A DNA stretch of 64,000 nt, taken from assembly GCA_964425745.1 (NCBI GenBank), contig CAYRNW010000004.1, positions 75,151 to 139,150 of the forward strand, in the 5' to 3' direction. This document shows, one piece after another, positions 7,962 through 17,166 of the stretch. The notes under the pieces were generated by a model. The model was not told the DNA's origin. It made no database searches and worked only from the letters and a program-made list of their open reading frames with translations. The stretch's first letter is position 1, and every line of letters starts with the position of its first letter. Source of the DNA: CALCNS01 sp964425745. Lineage in GTDB: Bacteria; Bacillota; JAAYKD01. The translations under genes were made by a program, and so were the position numbers.

Positions 7962-9673
7962 TCTCCCACCCTCCGTTCCATGACCACACAACCATAATAG
8001 GTATCGCCTTTGGAATCTTCTGCGACATTGCTGCTGGTTTGTCGTTGCCCATTCTGGTCTGTCGCCACAATGCGCACAAAGGTGGTCACCGAAGGCAAGC
8101 TCTCAACGAAGATCTGCCCGTCCTGAGTGGGCGCACTGGCGAACAGAATCACTTGGAAATCTGCCGATGAAGAAACCTCAAGATGATATTGAGTCACGCG
8201 CCCGCTTTGGGCATTATCGGTCAAATAGGTAACGGAGGCACCTTCCCCTACCCGCTCCACTTTAGTAATCGTGGGAGGTGTGGGCAACTGGGCATTTGCA
8301 AGAAAGGCCTGGTAATTATATGCTACAATTTCCGGAATACTGGCAATGTACGGTTCAACATAGGTCGCAGCCCGAGGTAAGAGCCCGATTTCGGGAACAC
8401 TGTAGAGAAACTTCAAAATACTCTTCTGATACGTCAATGTCTGCTGTCCAATCCATTCTGCAGAGAATACTTGATACACCTCTTCCACTTTACTGCGCAG
8501 CTTTTCCAAGTTTCCCGGCACATTTAAGTAGCGTCGATAGAGCAAATTATTATACAAAAATCCGGCGCCTTCAAAGGAAGAGGCGATTTTCTGATCATCT
8601 TTTCCCTCCAAATGATACAAAGCGTCTTCAAAAGAGGATGGCATCAGGTACCAAGTCAGTGAGTTCTGCGGTGAATACAAAAGGTACTCTTCTTCAAAGG
8701 CATTGTAATTGGAGAACAAGATATTGACCGCTGCAAACGTCAACAAGTTTTCTTCGTTAAAATACTTCCCCACCAGTTCTTCCATGGCTACAGATTCATC
8801 TTGTAACAAATCCAACATATGCAGCAATTTTTCATGGGTATCGGCATTACGAATATTCAAAACCTCTTCGAAATCGTCGCTATTATAGGTGGAGTCGGTC
8901 TTCTCTTTTAAGGACTCCGGCTCTCTTGCGAACGTGAAATCCTCGGCACGGTATAAACTACCGTTGACATCTAAGCCATGCGCAGTCAGATATGCGGTGT
9001 TCGGTTGTTCAAGGTAGGTGTAGATTCCCATGTCTTGATATGCAGCAAGATTTTCCGAAGTCGTATCCTGTACAAACAAGCGCACAAACCCCGTCCGTAA
9101 AGACCCAATGTCTTCTAATTCTTCCAGCAAATCAAAGCCCAGCTTTTGCTTCATCCGAGATAAATCATTGCGATTCTTGAGTAAATTGATCGTCTTCATA
9201 TCATTCCAGGTTCCGGCTCGATCATAAAGCTTGATCTGATACGAACGCAAGCGAATCTTTTCGGTATTGCCTTTGATGGTGATTTTACCGTTAGCATCGG
9301 TCTCGCCAAAGCCAAAAAGTGATGCTCCAACCGATGAGGTTTCGCTACCTTCACTCATAATCACGTTGCAGAAGGGTTCTTCGCCTTCCACTAATTCGCT
9401 GTCGGTATAGTTGTTCAGATCAGAAAACGTATATTCCTTACTGAGATCACGATCAACACCCGTTTGAACGATGAGATACAAATGCCGAATGCTGCCATCT
9501 TCATCTTTGTCATAAATACTCTTCTCTTCACTAAATGGTCTACCGTTGAGCACACTTGCCTCAATATCCCATGTTTCTTGATCATAATAATAGGATTCGT
9601 CGTAGACATACGGGGTATTGCATCCGCTCAAGAGCAGAAGCACAAGCAAGAGCAAAAACAAACGTCGCTTCAT
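7958..9673 (-). CDS. CotH-family lipoprotein, catalytic motif apparently lost
   Basis: This 571-residue protein has a lipoprotein signal (leucine run followed by LLSGC at residues 15-19) and a CotH-like core with an Ig-like C-terminal domain from about residue 470. CotH is an atypical protein kinase that phosphorylates spore-coat proteins. The family usually has a WDxD metal-binding motif. The neighbouring paralogue keeps it, but here the matching region (about residues 343-349) reads MPSSFED. I infer a pseudokinase or a scaffold, anchored outside the cell membrane. It is coupled to the VTC gene downstream and lies 20 bases after the other CotH gene. Confidence 0.85.
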   Translation of the reverse strand: MKRRLFLLLLVLLLLSGCNTPYVYDESYYYDQETWDIEASVLNGRPFSEEKSIYDKDEDGSIRHLYLIVQTGVDRDLSKEYTFSDLNNYTDSELVEGEEPFCNVIMSEGSETSSVGASLFGFGETDANGKITIKGNTEKIRLRSYQIKLYDRAGTWNDMKTINLLKNRNDLSRMKQKLGFDLLEELEDIGSLRTGFVRLFVQDTTSENLAAYQDMGIYTYLEQPNTAYLTAHGLDVNGSLYRAEDFTFAREPESLKEKTDSTYNSDDFEEVLNIRNADTHEKLLHMLDLLQDESVAMEELVGKYFNEENLLTFAAVNILFSNYNAFEEEYLLYSPQNSLTWYLMPSSFEDALYHLEGKDDQKIASSFEGAGFLYNNLLYRRYLNVPGNLEKLRSKVEEVYQVFSAEWIGQQTLTYQKSILKFLYSVPEIGLLPRAATYVEPYIASIPEIVAYNYQAFLANAQLPTPPTITKVERVGEGASVTYLTDNAQSGRVTQYHLEVSSSADFQVILFASAPTQDGQIFVESLPSVTTFVRIVATDQNGQRQTSSNVAEDSKGDTYYGCVVMERRVGE

Positions 9674-9692
9674 AGACTCCCTCCTCTCATGT

Positions 9693-11453
9693 TTACTTTA
9701 GGATGATCATATCTCCATCTTGAATTTGAATAGCTCGTAATCCATATTCAATGTAGGAGTTTCCTGCTGCGTCCGTCACAACATAGCGATCGTAACCTAC
9801 CTGACGATTTCCCTTATTGTCGAATACGACGGCTGACCAGAAATAGATCCCGTTCGGTAGTTGCACAGAAGGTGTGATATTGGTCAAGCTGGTTTCTTCG
9901 CGGTATATGCTGCTGCCTGTCCGGTTTCTATAATCAGTGAAAATTGAGAATTCATAGTAGACCCGGTCGGCCTGCAAATCGGTTGACGGAGACCAATTGA
10001 AGGTGATTTTCTGATCCTCTGCTTGTTTTGGAGAACCTAAAAAAATGGGCATGGGATTCTCTTTTGTATTGTAATACAAGTTATAACAAAAGGTTATGCG
10101 GTTTTGAAAGTCGGCAATATTGACTCGAATTTCATCCGCATCGGTGTCATCGAAGACCTCATCCAACGAGTTTCGAAATCCTGAGAGAATGGTATTGGTA
10201 TAATTTTGGGTCAAGCTTTGCCAATCCTGATTCATCATGATAGCATAAAGTTCCTCGATTCGGTCATCGAGCATTTCCACATGCGCCGGATCGCTAAAAA
10301 AGCGTTTATGTAAGGTTGTTCCCCAATAGCGAGCTAAGCCGAAGAAGTCTTTCATGCCCCTTGACATAAAGCTTTCCTCACTCAACATGCATTTATCATA
10401 GTCCCAGGGGAGAAAATACCATTTATCGCTATAGGAAGGAGAATACAATAAATAATTTCGTGACATGGTATCATAGTTATTCAAGAGCAGGTTCATGGCA
10501 ACCCAGGTCAAATAATTATCGACATCAAAGTATTTCTGAAAGACCGAAGGGAAGTTGCTGCTTGGATTATTGATTTCATCCAACATCGTTGCTAATTTGG
10601 CATTGTCGGGGTTTTCGCGAATCTTCAGCAACAAAGAAAACATGTCTTTGTCGAATTCCGGATCGTCTACAGGGACTATGTAGGGAGATTCAAAGAATTC
10701 GAAATCGGTAGGTTTATAAAGTGTTCCATTGGGATCTAAGCCATGTTCGTTCAAAAAGGTTTTGTTGGGTTGCTCAACGTGGGTATAGAGCCCATAATTC
10801 ACATAACTTGCCTGAGTTTGGGTCCCGTCTTTGATATGTACCCTAAAAAACGAGGTGCGCAAGGAGACCATATCCGGGAAATTTGCCATTTGATCAAAAC
10901 TGAATTTCTGGGCCAAGCGACTCGAATCCGAGGTGTGTTTATTTAAGTTCAAAACTTGCTGCCCATGGAAGGTTCCCTGTCCGTCGTAGACTTTGATTTT
11001 GTACGACTTTTGTTCCTCTAACCTTGCACTCTGCCCTCTCAGTGAGAAGGTAGAATTGACCTGTATGTCTTCGGTATTGAAAATCGTCTTCCCGGTATCG
11101 GGGTCTACAATATAAACCAAGGCATCCAATTGTGGGTCGGGAGCTAACCCCATAATTTCATTCATCGAAGTTAGATCGTAAATACCGCCGGTTTCAGAAT
11201 CCGTACCCTGATAAACTGTAACATAGAGATCCCAAATCTTATAGCGATCTTCTTCTTTATAAAGGGCAGGATTATCTTGAATTCCCAGGGCATCCAATTG
11301 AGAAAAGTCGATTTCCGGGGGGATAAACACTTCTTCGGGTGGTTGATACCACCAAAGATAGTACGCAGAGACCGCTACCCCGCTCAGCAAAACCAAGGCC
11401 ATGAGCCCATTACGAATTTGCCGTTTGACGTTCTGATTGAGATAAATTTTCAT
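9693..11453 (-). CDS. CotH-family protein, motif-complete, membrane-anchored
   Basis: A single N-terminal membrane anchor (about residues 14-33) is followed by a CotH kinase domain outside the cell and a C-terminal Ig/fibronectin-like domain from about residue 485. The metal-binding motif WDYD is present at residues 350-353 in LPWDYDKC. Length is 586 residues. The ATG lies 44 bases inside the pelG gene, with AGGAAGTGAA upstream, so translation is coupled to PelG. Related CotH proteins phosphorylate Ser in coat proteins. A target among secreted or surface proteins is an inference. Confidence 0.88.
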   Translation of the reverse strand: MKIYLNQNVKRQIRNGLMALVLLSGVAVSAYYLWWYQPPEEVFIPPEIDFSQLDALGIQDNPALYKEEDRYKIWDLYVTVYQGTDSETGGIYDLTSMNEIMGLAPDPQLDALVYIVDPDTGKTIFNTEDIQVNSTFSLRGQSARLEEQKSYKIKVYDGQGTFHGQQVLNLNKHTSDSSRLAQKFSFDQMANFPDMVSLRTSFFRVHIKDGTQTQASYVNYGLYTHVEQPNKTFLNEHGLDPNGTLYKPTDFEFFESPYIVPVDDPEFDKDMFSLLLKIRENPDNAKLATMLDEINNPSSNFPSVFQKYFDVDNYLTWVAMNLLLNNYDTMSRNYLLYSPSYSDKWYFLPWDYDKCMLSEESFMSRGMKDFFGLARYWGTTLHKRFFSDPAHVEMLDDRIEELYAIMMNQDWQSLTQNYTNTILSGFRNSLDEVFDDTDADEIRVNIADFQNRITFCYNLYYNTKENPMPIFLGSPKQAEDQKITFNWSPSTDLQADRVYYEFSIFTDYRNRTGSSIYREETSLTNITPSVQLPNGIYFWSAVVFDNKGNRQVGYDRYVVTDAAGNSYIEYGLRAIQIQDGDMIILK

Positions 11454-12909
11454 GATCTTGGTTCACTTCCTCTTGACCGTTTAAGCGGTTAATCCAGGAT
11501 TCTAAATTCTTGCCTTTGTTTTCTTCTTCGGGCACTTGGGAACAGAAAATAATATAATCGACCGAATTCAGGGTTTTACGCAAATATAATAATGCTGCAA
11601 TCAAAGTAACGATCGAGGCAAAAACAATGCCCAGCCCATAGAATTCCGCCCCCAGCTGCACTGTCAGCAACGTAAAAATCGTATTTAAGAGTAAAAACAA
11701 GGTTGTAATGTGTAAACAGTCGACGTAATTTTCAAAATATTGCATCAGGGTGCAGGCCAAAAACATAAAATAGGTGAAGAGAAATCCTGCTACCATATTG
11801 GGGAATACTTCAATCACGGTAGAAGAGAGACCCAGCAAAGGTAAAACCGCAATTCCCACCACAACACATATCAGCGAGATTAAGATCTGTAATTCAGCAA
11901 CAAAGAAAAATTCTTGCCACATTTGGCGCTGCATCAACCGCTTTGCTCGCTCAATCTCAGCCCCGGTTTGGGTGTTGATTGCACGGAGATAATCGCGAAA
12001 ATAATCATAAAACGAAGTTTCCATGCGGACCACAAACAAAACAATAGCCGGTAAGATACTTAAAACGCCCAATGCCGTTGCCATGTCGAATTCATCGGAA
12101 AAGATAAAGACGGAGATTGAATTTTGGGTTTTGTAATAGCCCCAAAAGATAAAGTTTTGCACATAGATCCCCAAGGTGTAAAAGGTATTAAACCAAAAAA
12201 GCGAAGGATACTTGCCCATGTAGAGCAAAAAATCAAAATAACGAGTCGAAGGAACTTGAAAATACTTCTTGACTCCCATTAAGATTCCGCCCGCAACCAC
12301 AGTCATTCCAAAGGCAAATGCTCCTACTAAGGCTGTCGTCATCGAGAATTGATGATCCCAAAACCGTAAGGTTGCATAGGAGCCCAGAAAGGCAATGATC
12401 ATGCCGACGATAAAACTTCTAGAAATCTGTGCGTAGTCTTTCAAAGCGGAGACATAGACCATGAGAATAAAGATAATGCCGACCATCATATAAAGTAGAT
12501 ACGCAAAAATCGACAAAGCTAAGCTTAATTGTGCTTTCCACAATAGAACGACCGCAGGAATTGAAGCCAAAGAACAATAGATTGCCAACGCTCCATAAAC
12601 CGAGGCGAAAATATCCTCCGTCTTATCTCCCCACATCATATCGGCGATATACCGTGAAATTATGATGCACAAGCCACTGGTAAAAATCAGAGGGAAAACA
12701 AAGGAGTATAAGATAATCGAAGAATACAGGCGTTGATCATTCAAAGGCATATCGGAATTCAGCAAAAACAGTTTTACTGAAATCAGAGCCCCGATTACAA
12801 TCAGCAAATGCCCAATGGTGGAAAAGACCGAGTACAAAACAGCACTGAATTTTGCCGTCAGCGATTGACGTCGAAAAAGTTTTTTTAGTTCAAAGCCAAT
12901 TCCTGCCAT
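11410..12909 (-). CDS. pelG: PelG, membrane transporter of the Pel polysaccharide
   Basis: The start (MAGIGFELKKLFRR) and the length of 499 residues are typical of PelG, a polytopic membrane protein of the MOP-exporter type that works with the glycosyltransferase PelF and with PelD/PelE to move Pel polymer over the membrane. About 12 hydrophobic segments can be counted. GGGGAGGA precedes the ATG. It is co-directional with pelF (39-base gap), and its 3' end overlaps the start of the first CotH gene. Confidence 0.94.
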   Translation of the reverse strand: MAGIGFELKKLFRRQSLTAKFSAVLYSVFSTIGHLLIVIGALISVKLFLLNSDMPLNDQRLYSSIILYSFVFPLIFTSGLCIIISRYIADMMWGDKTEDIFASVYGALAIYCSLASIPAVVLLWKAQLSLALSIFAYLLYMMVGIIFILMVYVSALKDYAQISRSFIVGMIIAFLGSYATLRFWDHQFSMTTALVGAFAFGMTVVAGGILMGVKKYFQVPSTRYFDFLLYMGKYPSLFWFNTFYTLGIYVQNFIFWGYYKTQNSISVFIFSDEFDMATALGVLSILPAIVLFVVRMETSFYDYFRDYLRAINTQTGAEIERAKRLMQRQMWQEFFFVAELQILISLICVVVGIAVLPLLGLSSTVIEVFPNMVAGFLFTYFMFLACTLMQYFENYVDCLHITTLFLLLNTIFTLLTVQLGAEFYGLGIVFASIVTLIAALLYLRKTLNSVDYIIFCSQVPEEENKGKNLESWINRLNGQEEVNQDHENLSQSERQTANS

Positions 12910-12948
12910 TTCAGTCCTCCCCTTTCCCTTTGATTTTTTAGATCATCA

Positions 12949-14400
12949 TTAGATTTTCTCGTCTATAGGCTTTTTCTCCGGATCTAACTCGTTATACAAG
13001 CGACGATATGCATCAATGAATCGTCCCTCAGAAAAGTAGCGAATCATGCGCTCGCGCCCTGCTTTACCGTATTGCTTTTGCAAATCCGGCGTTGTGATAA
13101 TCTTAATGATATGTTCGGCAATTTGCTCGTAGTCCATGATTGGTACCAATAGACCTGCCGGTCCTAAATCATCCCCTTGTTTGCCTAAGAACAGCTCTTT
13201 ACAACTGCCGACATTGGTCGAAACACAAGCAACGCCTGCCGCCATTGCTTCCATGAGTGCTAACGGTTGCCCCTCGCTAATCGAGGTCAAGACCATGACA
13301 TCCATTCGTCCCACATACTCTTTGACATTGACCCGACCGGTAAATTGTAAATCGCCAATCCCCAGCTCTTTCCACAAAGCAATACACTCCTGATAATACT
13401 CCGGGGCCTCGTCGGTAGGACCGATTAAATAAAAATAAGCATTGGGAACGCGTCGTTTCACAATATCGAAAGCATACAACATGGTTTTGATGTCTTTGAT
13501 TGGAGTCACCCGAATCACAGCTCCGACATTAAGTCTTCCTGCTTCTTCGGCTGTTTTGCCGGGTAAATTGCTAAACCCTTCTACATTGACCCCATTGGAG
13601 ATGACTTCGCAGTATAAAGGATCGGCACCCAATTCAATTTGGATGCGACGGTTGGTCTCAAACAAGGCTACAATACGATCGGCTGCCCGATATGCTCCTA
13701 CGGAAAGGCTTTTGAAATAGTCAATCCAGAGCCGTTTGAAGCTTTTTTGCACCCAAGCCGCTACAATGATCTCTTCCTCTCGCTCCCTCGAATAGATTCC
13801 ATGTTCTGTGATCAGCAGACTTCCTCCATATAAATGTTTTCCCATCGCTCCGGCAATCCCTGCATAGCCCGTGGACACCGTTTGATACAAATCGGCTTTG
13901 GGAGGTGGATTATTTAAAATGTGAAACAAAGTCATATACATAGACCGCATAGTCCAGACAAAGTCTACGAACCGTGTATCCCCGTATTGCTTGTTATACA
14001 CCTCTTTGACAATATCATAGAAATCACTCCCTAAGAGAAAATTGCGTATGACCCGGTCTCCACGCTGAAAGAAGTCGAAAATCATATTCCATTGATCCAG
14101 ATTCGAAAGCATTAATCGGCGAATCTCATCGATCTCCCATTTGGCTGTCACGGTTGGCTTAGGAATTAAGCCTGCATTTTTTTCGCTCTTCAAGCTAATA
14201 TCATTTAAAAATACTTCTTGGGCTCCTGTAACATTAGCCGGTAAGGTATATAAGAACTGTCCTTGTTTTTCCGAATCCGGCATGATTGTATACAAAACGT
14301 ATTCATGCTCCGGAAAGTTCCGAATCAATTGTTGTACCCAGGAGGACACCCCACCAACGATGTACGGATAACAGCCCTCCGCAATAAGGCATATTTTCAT
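12949..14400 (-). CDS. pelF: PelF, GT4 glycosyltransferase
   Basis: PelF is the cytosolic glycosyltransferase that polymerises Pel, an N-acetylhexosamine-rich polymer, from UDP-sugars. The N-terminus MKICLIAEGCYPYIVGGVSS and the EX7E motif in SEGQPLALMEAMA are family features. The 483 residues form one GT-B protein with no membrane segment. GGAGGG precedes the ATG. It sits between the DUF2194 gene and pelG, the normal partners. Confidence 0.95.
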   Translation of the reverse strand: MKICLIAEGCYPYIVGGVSSWVQQLIRNFPEHEYVLYTIMPDSEKQGQFLYTLPANVTGAQEVFLNDISLKSEKNAGLIPKPTVTAKWEIDEIRRLMLSNLDQWNMIFDFFQRGDRVIRNFLLGSDFYDIVKEVYNKQYGDTRFVDFVWTMRSMYMTLFHILNNPPPKADLYQTVSTGYAGIAGAMGKHLYGGSLLITEHGIYSREREEEIIVAAWVQKSFKRLWIDYFKSLSVGAYRAADRIVALFETNRRIQIELGADPLYCEVISNGVNVEGFSNLPGKTAEEAGRLNVGAVIRVTPIKDIKTMLYAFDIVKRRVPNAYFYLIGPTDEAPEYYQECIALWKELGIGDLQFTGRVNVKEYVGRMDVMVLTSISEGQPLALMEAMAAGVACVSTNVGSCKELFLGKQGDDLGPAGLLVPIMDYEQIAEHIIKIITTPDLQKQYGKAGRERMIRYFSEGRFIDAYRRLYNELDPEKKPIDEKI

Positions 14401-14417
14401 AGGGAGCCCTCCTTTCT

Positions 14418-16217
14418 CTATTTTTGTAGAATGACTTCTTCACTCTGAAGGGTTATCACATAATAATTGCCGGTGTATTTTTCAACGGTATAGCCTTCCC
14501 CCGGCAGAATCGGCCATTCGCTTCTCAGCACAAACTGCATTCCTAAATATCCCTTAGCTACCTTAATCGCAATACTATCGGCCGTTTCAGAATAAGAAAA
14601 CTCCGCATTTTGACTTTGCTCTGTAATCATTGCAGCTTGGCGAATCGTCGTATGCTCTACACCCGGGTAGCTTTGGATTAATTCGGTGGTGGCAATGAAC
14701 TCCTCGGTCCATTGGGGAAATGTCATCCGACTGTTTTCCAATACCTGATTGACATTCAGTGTCATGGAAGCCATGCCTTGCGCTAATAATGTATTACGAA
14801 CCGTCCAGCGCATTCCGTCAAAACACGAGACCAGGGTATAATAGTAGAGATTTTCTATAACCGGATCTCTCTCCATGTCTCGAATCAACTGATCCGGGTA
14901 CAAACGGCGACAGGTCAGAGCTAGGACGGAAAGATTGGGATCTAATTCCGGTAATTTTGCTAAAACTTCCGGTGCAATTCTCCCTTGCGGGGGCATATAA
15001 GTCGTAATAGTATATTTCGGGAAAATCCGTTCCAGCGGACTTTTGGCTGCTTGCAACGATTCCTCGATACTAGCAAAGGAAGACCAAGGGATAAACCAGC
15101 CCATCTCTTGCAGTTGACCCTCTAGACCGAAGGGTCTCATACTAAAGCCATGAAAGGCAATCTCTCCGCCGTTTTGCAAAACTTCTGCTGCATAGAGTTT
15201 AAAATCATTGATTGGAAATTGGTTCGACTGAAAATCGGTATCGGTATTCTCGTCATACGATAACACATAGGATAACACCGGTTTGACGTGAAAGTCTCGC
15301 ATCAATCGGGTTATCAGCGGCCAGATCCGGCTTTGCATCATTTTATCGTAACTTAATTTTTCAGTCTCCATCATCGCTGAATCCTCCACCTGATAAGGCG
15401 AAGCAAACTCCTCTAACAACAGTGTTGCTGTTCCGGAAATCGGATACAGAAACGAAGCGAGGTTCTTCTGTTTTAAAGTACGATACAACACTTCCATGAT
15501 CAGACCACGACTTTGATACGAGCTGAGAAAGTCACAATTGCTGATGTATAACATACCTTTTTCAAGATTTCGAGACCAAAACAAGGGGTTCTCATCTTCA
15601 TCGTGGAGATAAACCAAACAGTCTGGACGCAATCGCACCTGATACCGCAAGGGGATCGGTGCTTCAAAGCTGTAAACCTCCCCTTTCGGTCCTATGAGAC
15701 CTTCGGCATCGATCAACTGGTTACATGAAATTTTGGTGGCTTTCTCAATGAGACCAAAGCTTGTAGATATTGAAATGTACGAATCTGAGTTTTCCGGCAC
15801 AATTGGGAAATAAGCCGTGGCGCCTTCTTCCACACAATTGAAAACCTCCTGCAGTAATGGGGCTCGGTCATAGCGTGCTAGAAGGATGATAATCAAGGGG
15901 TATTCGCTCAAAGAGACCTCTTCTTCCACCGAAATCAGGTCGTATTGCAATTTCGTTTTCTTTAACAACGACTGGAAGTTTTCTAAAACGTAATCTCGAT
16001 CTGCGGCCAAAGGATCATACAGCAAAGCGATTTTATCGAGTTTATGTGTGTTCTCAACACTTACACCCGAACCCATGGCTTGAAAAACCGGGTACTCCGG
16101 TGCCAGGTAACGTTCGTTGTTATAAAAAATATCCATTTTGGAAATTTGCAGGGCAATGATTACGATAAGAAACAACCCCAGCATTAACAAGGTTTTTTGA
16201 GAACTGTTTTCTTTCAT
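14418..16217 (-). CDS. DUF2194 protein of the Pel operon (candidate polysaccharide-modifying enzyme)
   Basis: The 599-residue product has one N-terminal membrane segment (about residues 11-29) and a large extracellular part. It resembles the DUF2194 family, found in Gram-positive Pel loci. A segment near residue 350 (GGEIAFHGFS) and TTYMPPQG near residue 400 are reminiscent of CE4-type deacetylase folds, so it may take the place of the PelA deacetylase. No separate PelA hydrolase is seen. Its ATG overlaps the stop of the PelE-like gene (ATGA). The Pel link is well supported by position; the enzymatic role is an inference. Confidence 0.8.
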   Translation of the reverse strand: MKENSSQKTLLMLGLFLIVIIALQISKMDIFYNNERYLAPEYPVFQAMGSGVSVENTHKLDKIALLYDPLAADRDYVLENFQSLLKKTKLQYDLISVEEEVSLSEYPLIIILLARYDRAPLLQEVFNCVEEGATAYFPIVPENSDSYISISTSFGLIEKATKISCNQLIDAEGLIGPKGEVYSFEAPIPLRYQVRLRPDCLVYLHDEDENPLFWSRNLEKGMLYISNCDFLSSYQSRGLIMEVLYRTLKQKNLASFLYPISGTATLLLEEFASPYQVEDSAMMETEKLSYDKMMQSRIWPLITRLMRDFHVKPVLSYVLSYDENTDTDFQSNQFPINDFKLYAAEVLQNGGEIAFHGFSMRPFGLEGQLQEMGWFIPWSSFASIEESLQAAKSPLERIFPKYTITTYMPPQGRIAPEVLAKLPELDPNLSVLALTCRRLYPDQLIRDMERDPVIENLYYYTLVSCFDGMRWTVRNTLLAQGMASMTLNVNQVLENSRMTFPQWTEEFIATTELIQSYPGVEHTTIRQAAMITEQSQNAEFSYSETADSIAIKVAKGYLGMQFVLRSEWPILPGEGYTVEKYTGNYYVITLQSEEVILQK

Positions 16218-17143
16218 ACTTTCGCCCCCTCCTTGCGCCCGATTTGGGGATCGATGAAATAGCGAAAGGACGCCAATCTCTCTGGAGATAATTGAACTCG
16301 ACTGGTGCGAATGCGTTGAATAATCTGCTGAAACAATTCTCGCTCTCCAAGAATGTAATAAAGCTCCAAAGCCGCAAAATAAACGATTTCGTGATCAAAC
16401 GCAGTAAGACAATCTGCCATAAAGGCCTTCGCTTCTTGAGCTCTTCCCAAATCTTGCAAGTAAAGCGCAGTATCTTTATAGAAAGCCATATCCATACCCT
16501 CTGCTACACTGATTCTGTCTTCAAAAAGCTTCAAAATTAGATCACAAAATTGGCGCTGATATTTGCGACGGTTTGCCGGATCTAAAATACCACTTTCAAT
16601 GTAGTCGTGTAGGGTCTTTGCATAAGAGAGTTTATTTTGTAAAACGCTCTCATCCTCCTGTACCAGTTTACTCAGTTCAATCACGGAGTTGTCGAACTTT
16701 CGTTTGATTTCCGTAAGAGCGGAAGAAGCATAATGGGAAACTTCGGTATCGGGATCGGACAACGCTTTTTTTAGTTCTTTGACATATTGCAAAGAGTCGC
16801 TGCTGAAAATTCTCATAACAGCATCTCGGCGAGTTGCTACATCTTCGAAAAGCAAAATATCGGTTAAGGACGCTGTATGCAGGTCACGTTGCCGATCTGC
16901 CTGAAACAAGGGGGGACCCTCTTCTTTCGAAAACTCTTTATACTGTTCAACAGCTGCCTGATTTTCTTGTGTTTTTCTCTGCATGAGCCAAACGAAGAAG
17001 CCACCGATCAAAGGTAAAAAGAAGGCGATGAACCAATTCATCAAGAAAAATCGTTGCTTTCTCGTAATCATAATCACCAACAGAACTACGATGAGTACAA
17101 CATAATAGAGGAGCAAAACCCATTGAAACGCCATTTCCAGCAT
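16214..17143 (-). CDS. pelE: PelE-like protein (two membrane helices plus helical repeats)
   Basis: Residues 6-26 and 34-54 are membrane helices. The remaining 250 residues are helical and look TPR/HEAT-like, including a segment that reads as an Armadillo-type repeat around residues 90-130. This is the layout of PelE, which binds PelD in the inner-membrane Pel complex. Sequence identity to known PelE is low, so the name rests on topology, size (309 residues) and position between the PelD fusion and the DUF2194 gene. AGGAGGAACACACC precedes the ATG. Confidence 0.75.
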   Translation of the reverse strand: MLEMAFQWVLLLYYVVLIVVLLVIMITRKQRFFLMNWFIAFFLPLIGGFFVWLMQRKTQENQAAVEQYKEFSKEEGPPLFQADRQRDLHTASLTDILLFEDVATRRDAVMRIFSSDSLQYVKELKKALSDPDTEVSHYASSALTEIKRKFDNSVIELSKLVQEDESVLQNKLSYAKTLHDYIESGILDPANRRKYQRQFCDLILKLFEDRISVAEGMDMAFYKDTALYLQDLGRAQEAKAFMADCLTAFDHEIVYFAALELYYILGERELFQQIIQRIRTSRVQLSPERLASFRYFIDPQIGRKEGAKV

Positions 17144-17166
17144 GGTGTGTTCCTCCTAACTCCTCT

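Noticed and set aside
14418..16217. Calling the DUF2194 gene pelA
   Set aside because: No PelA hydrolase domain or clear CE4 metal triad could be identified, so only a functional analogy is proposed.
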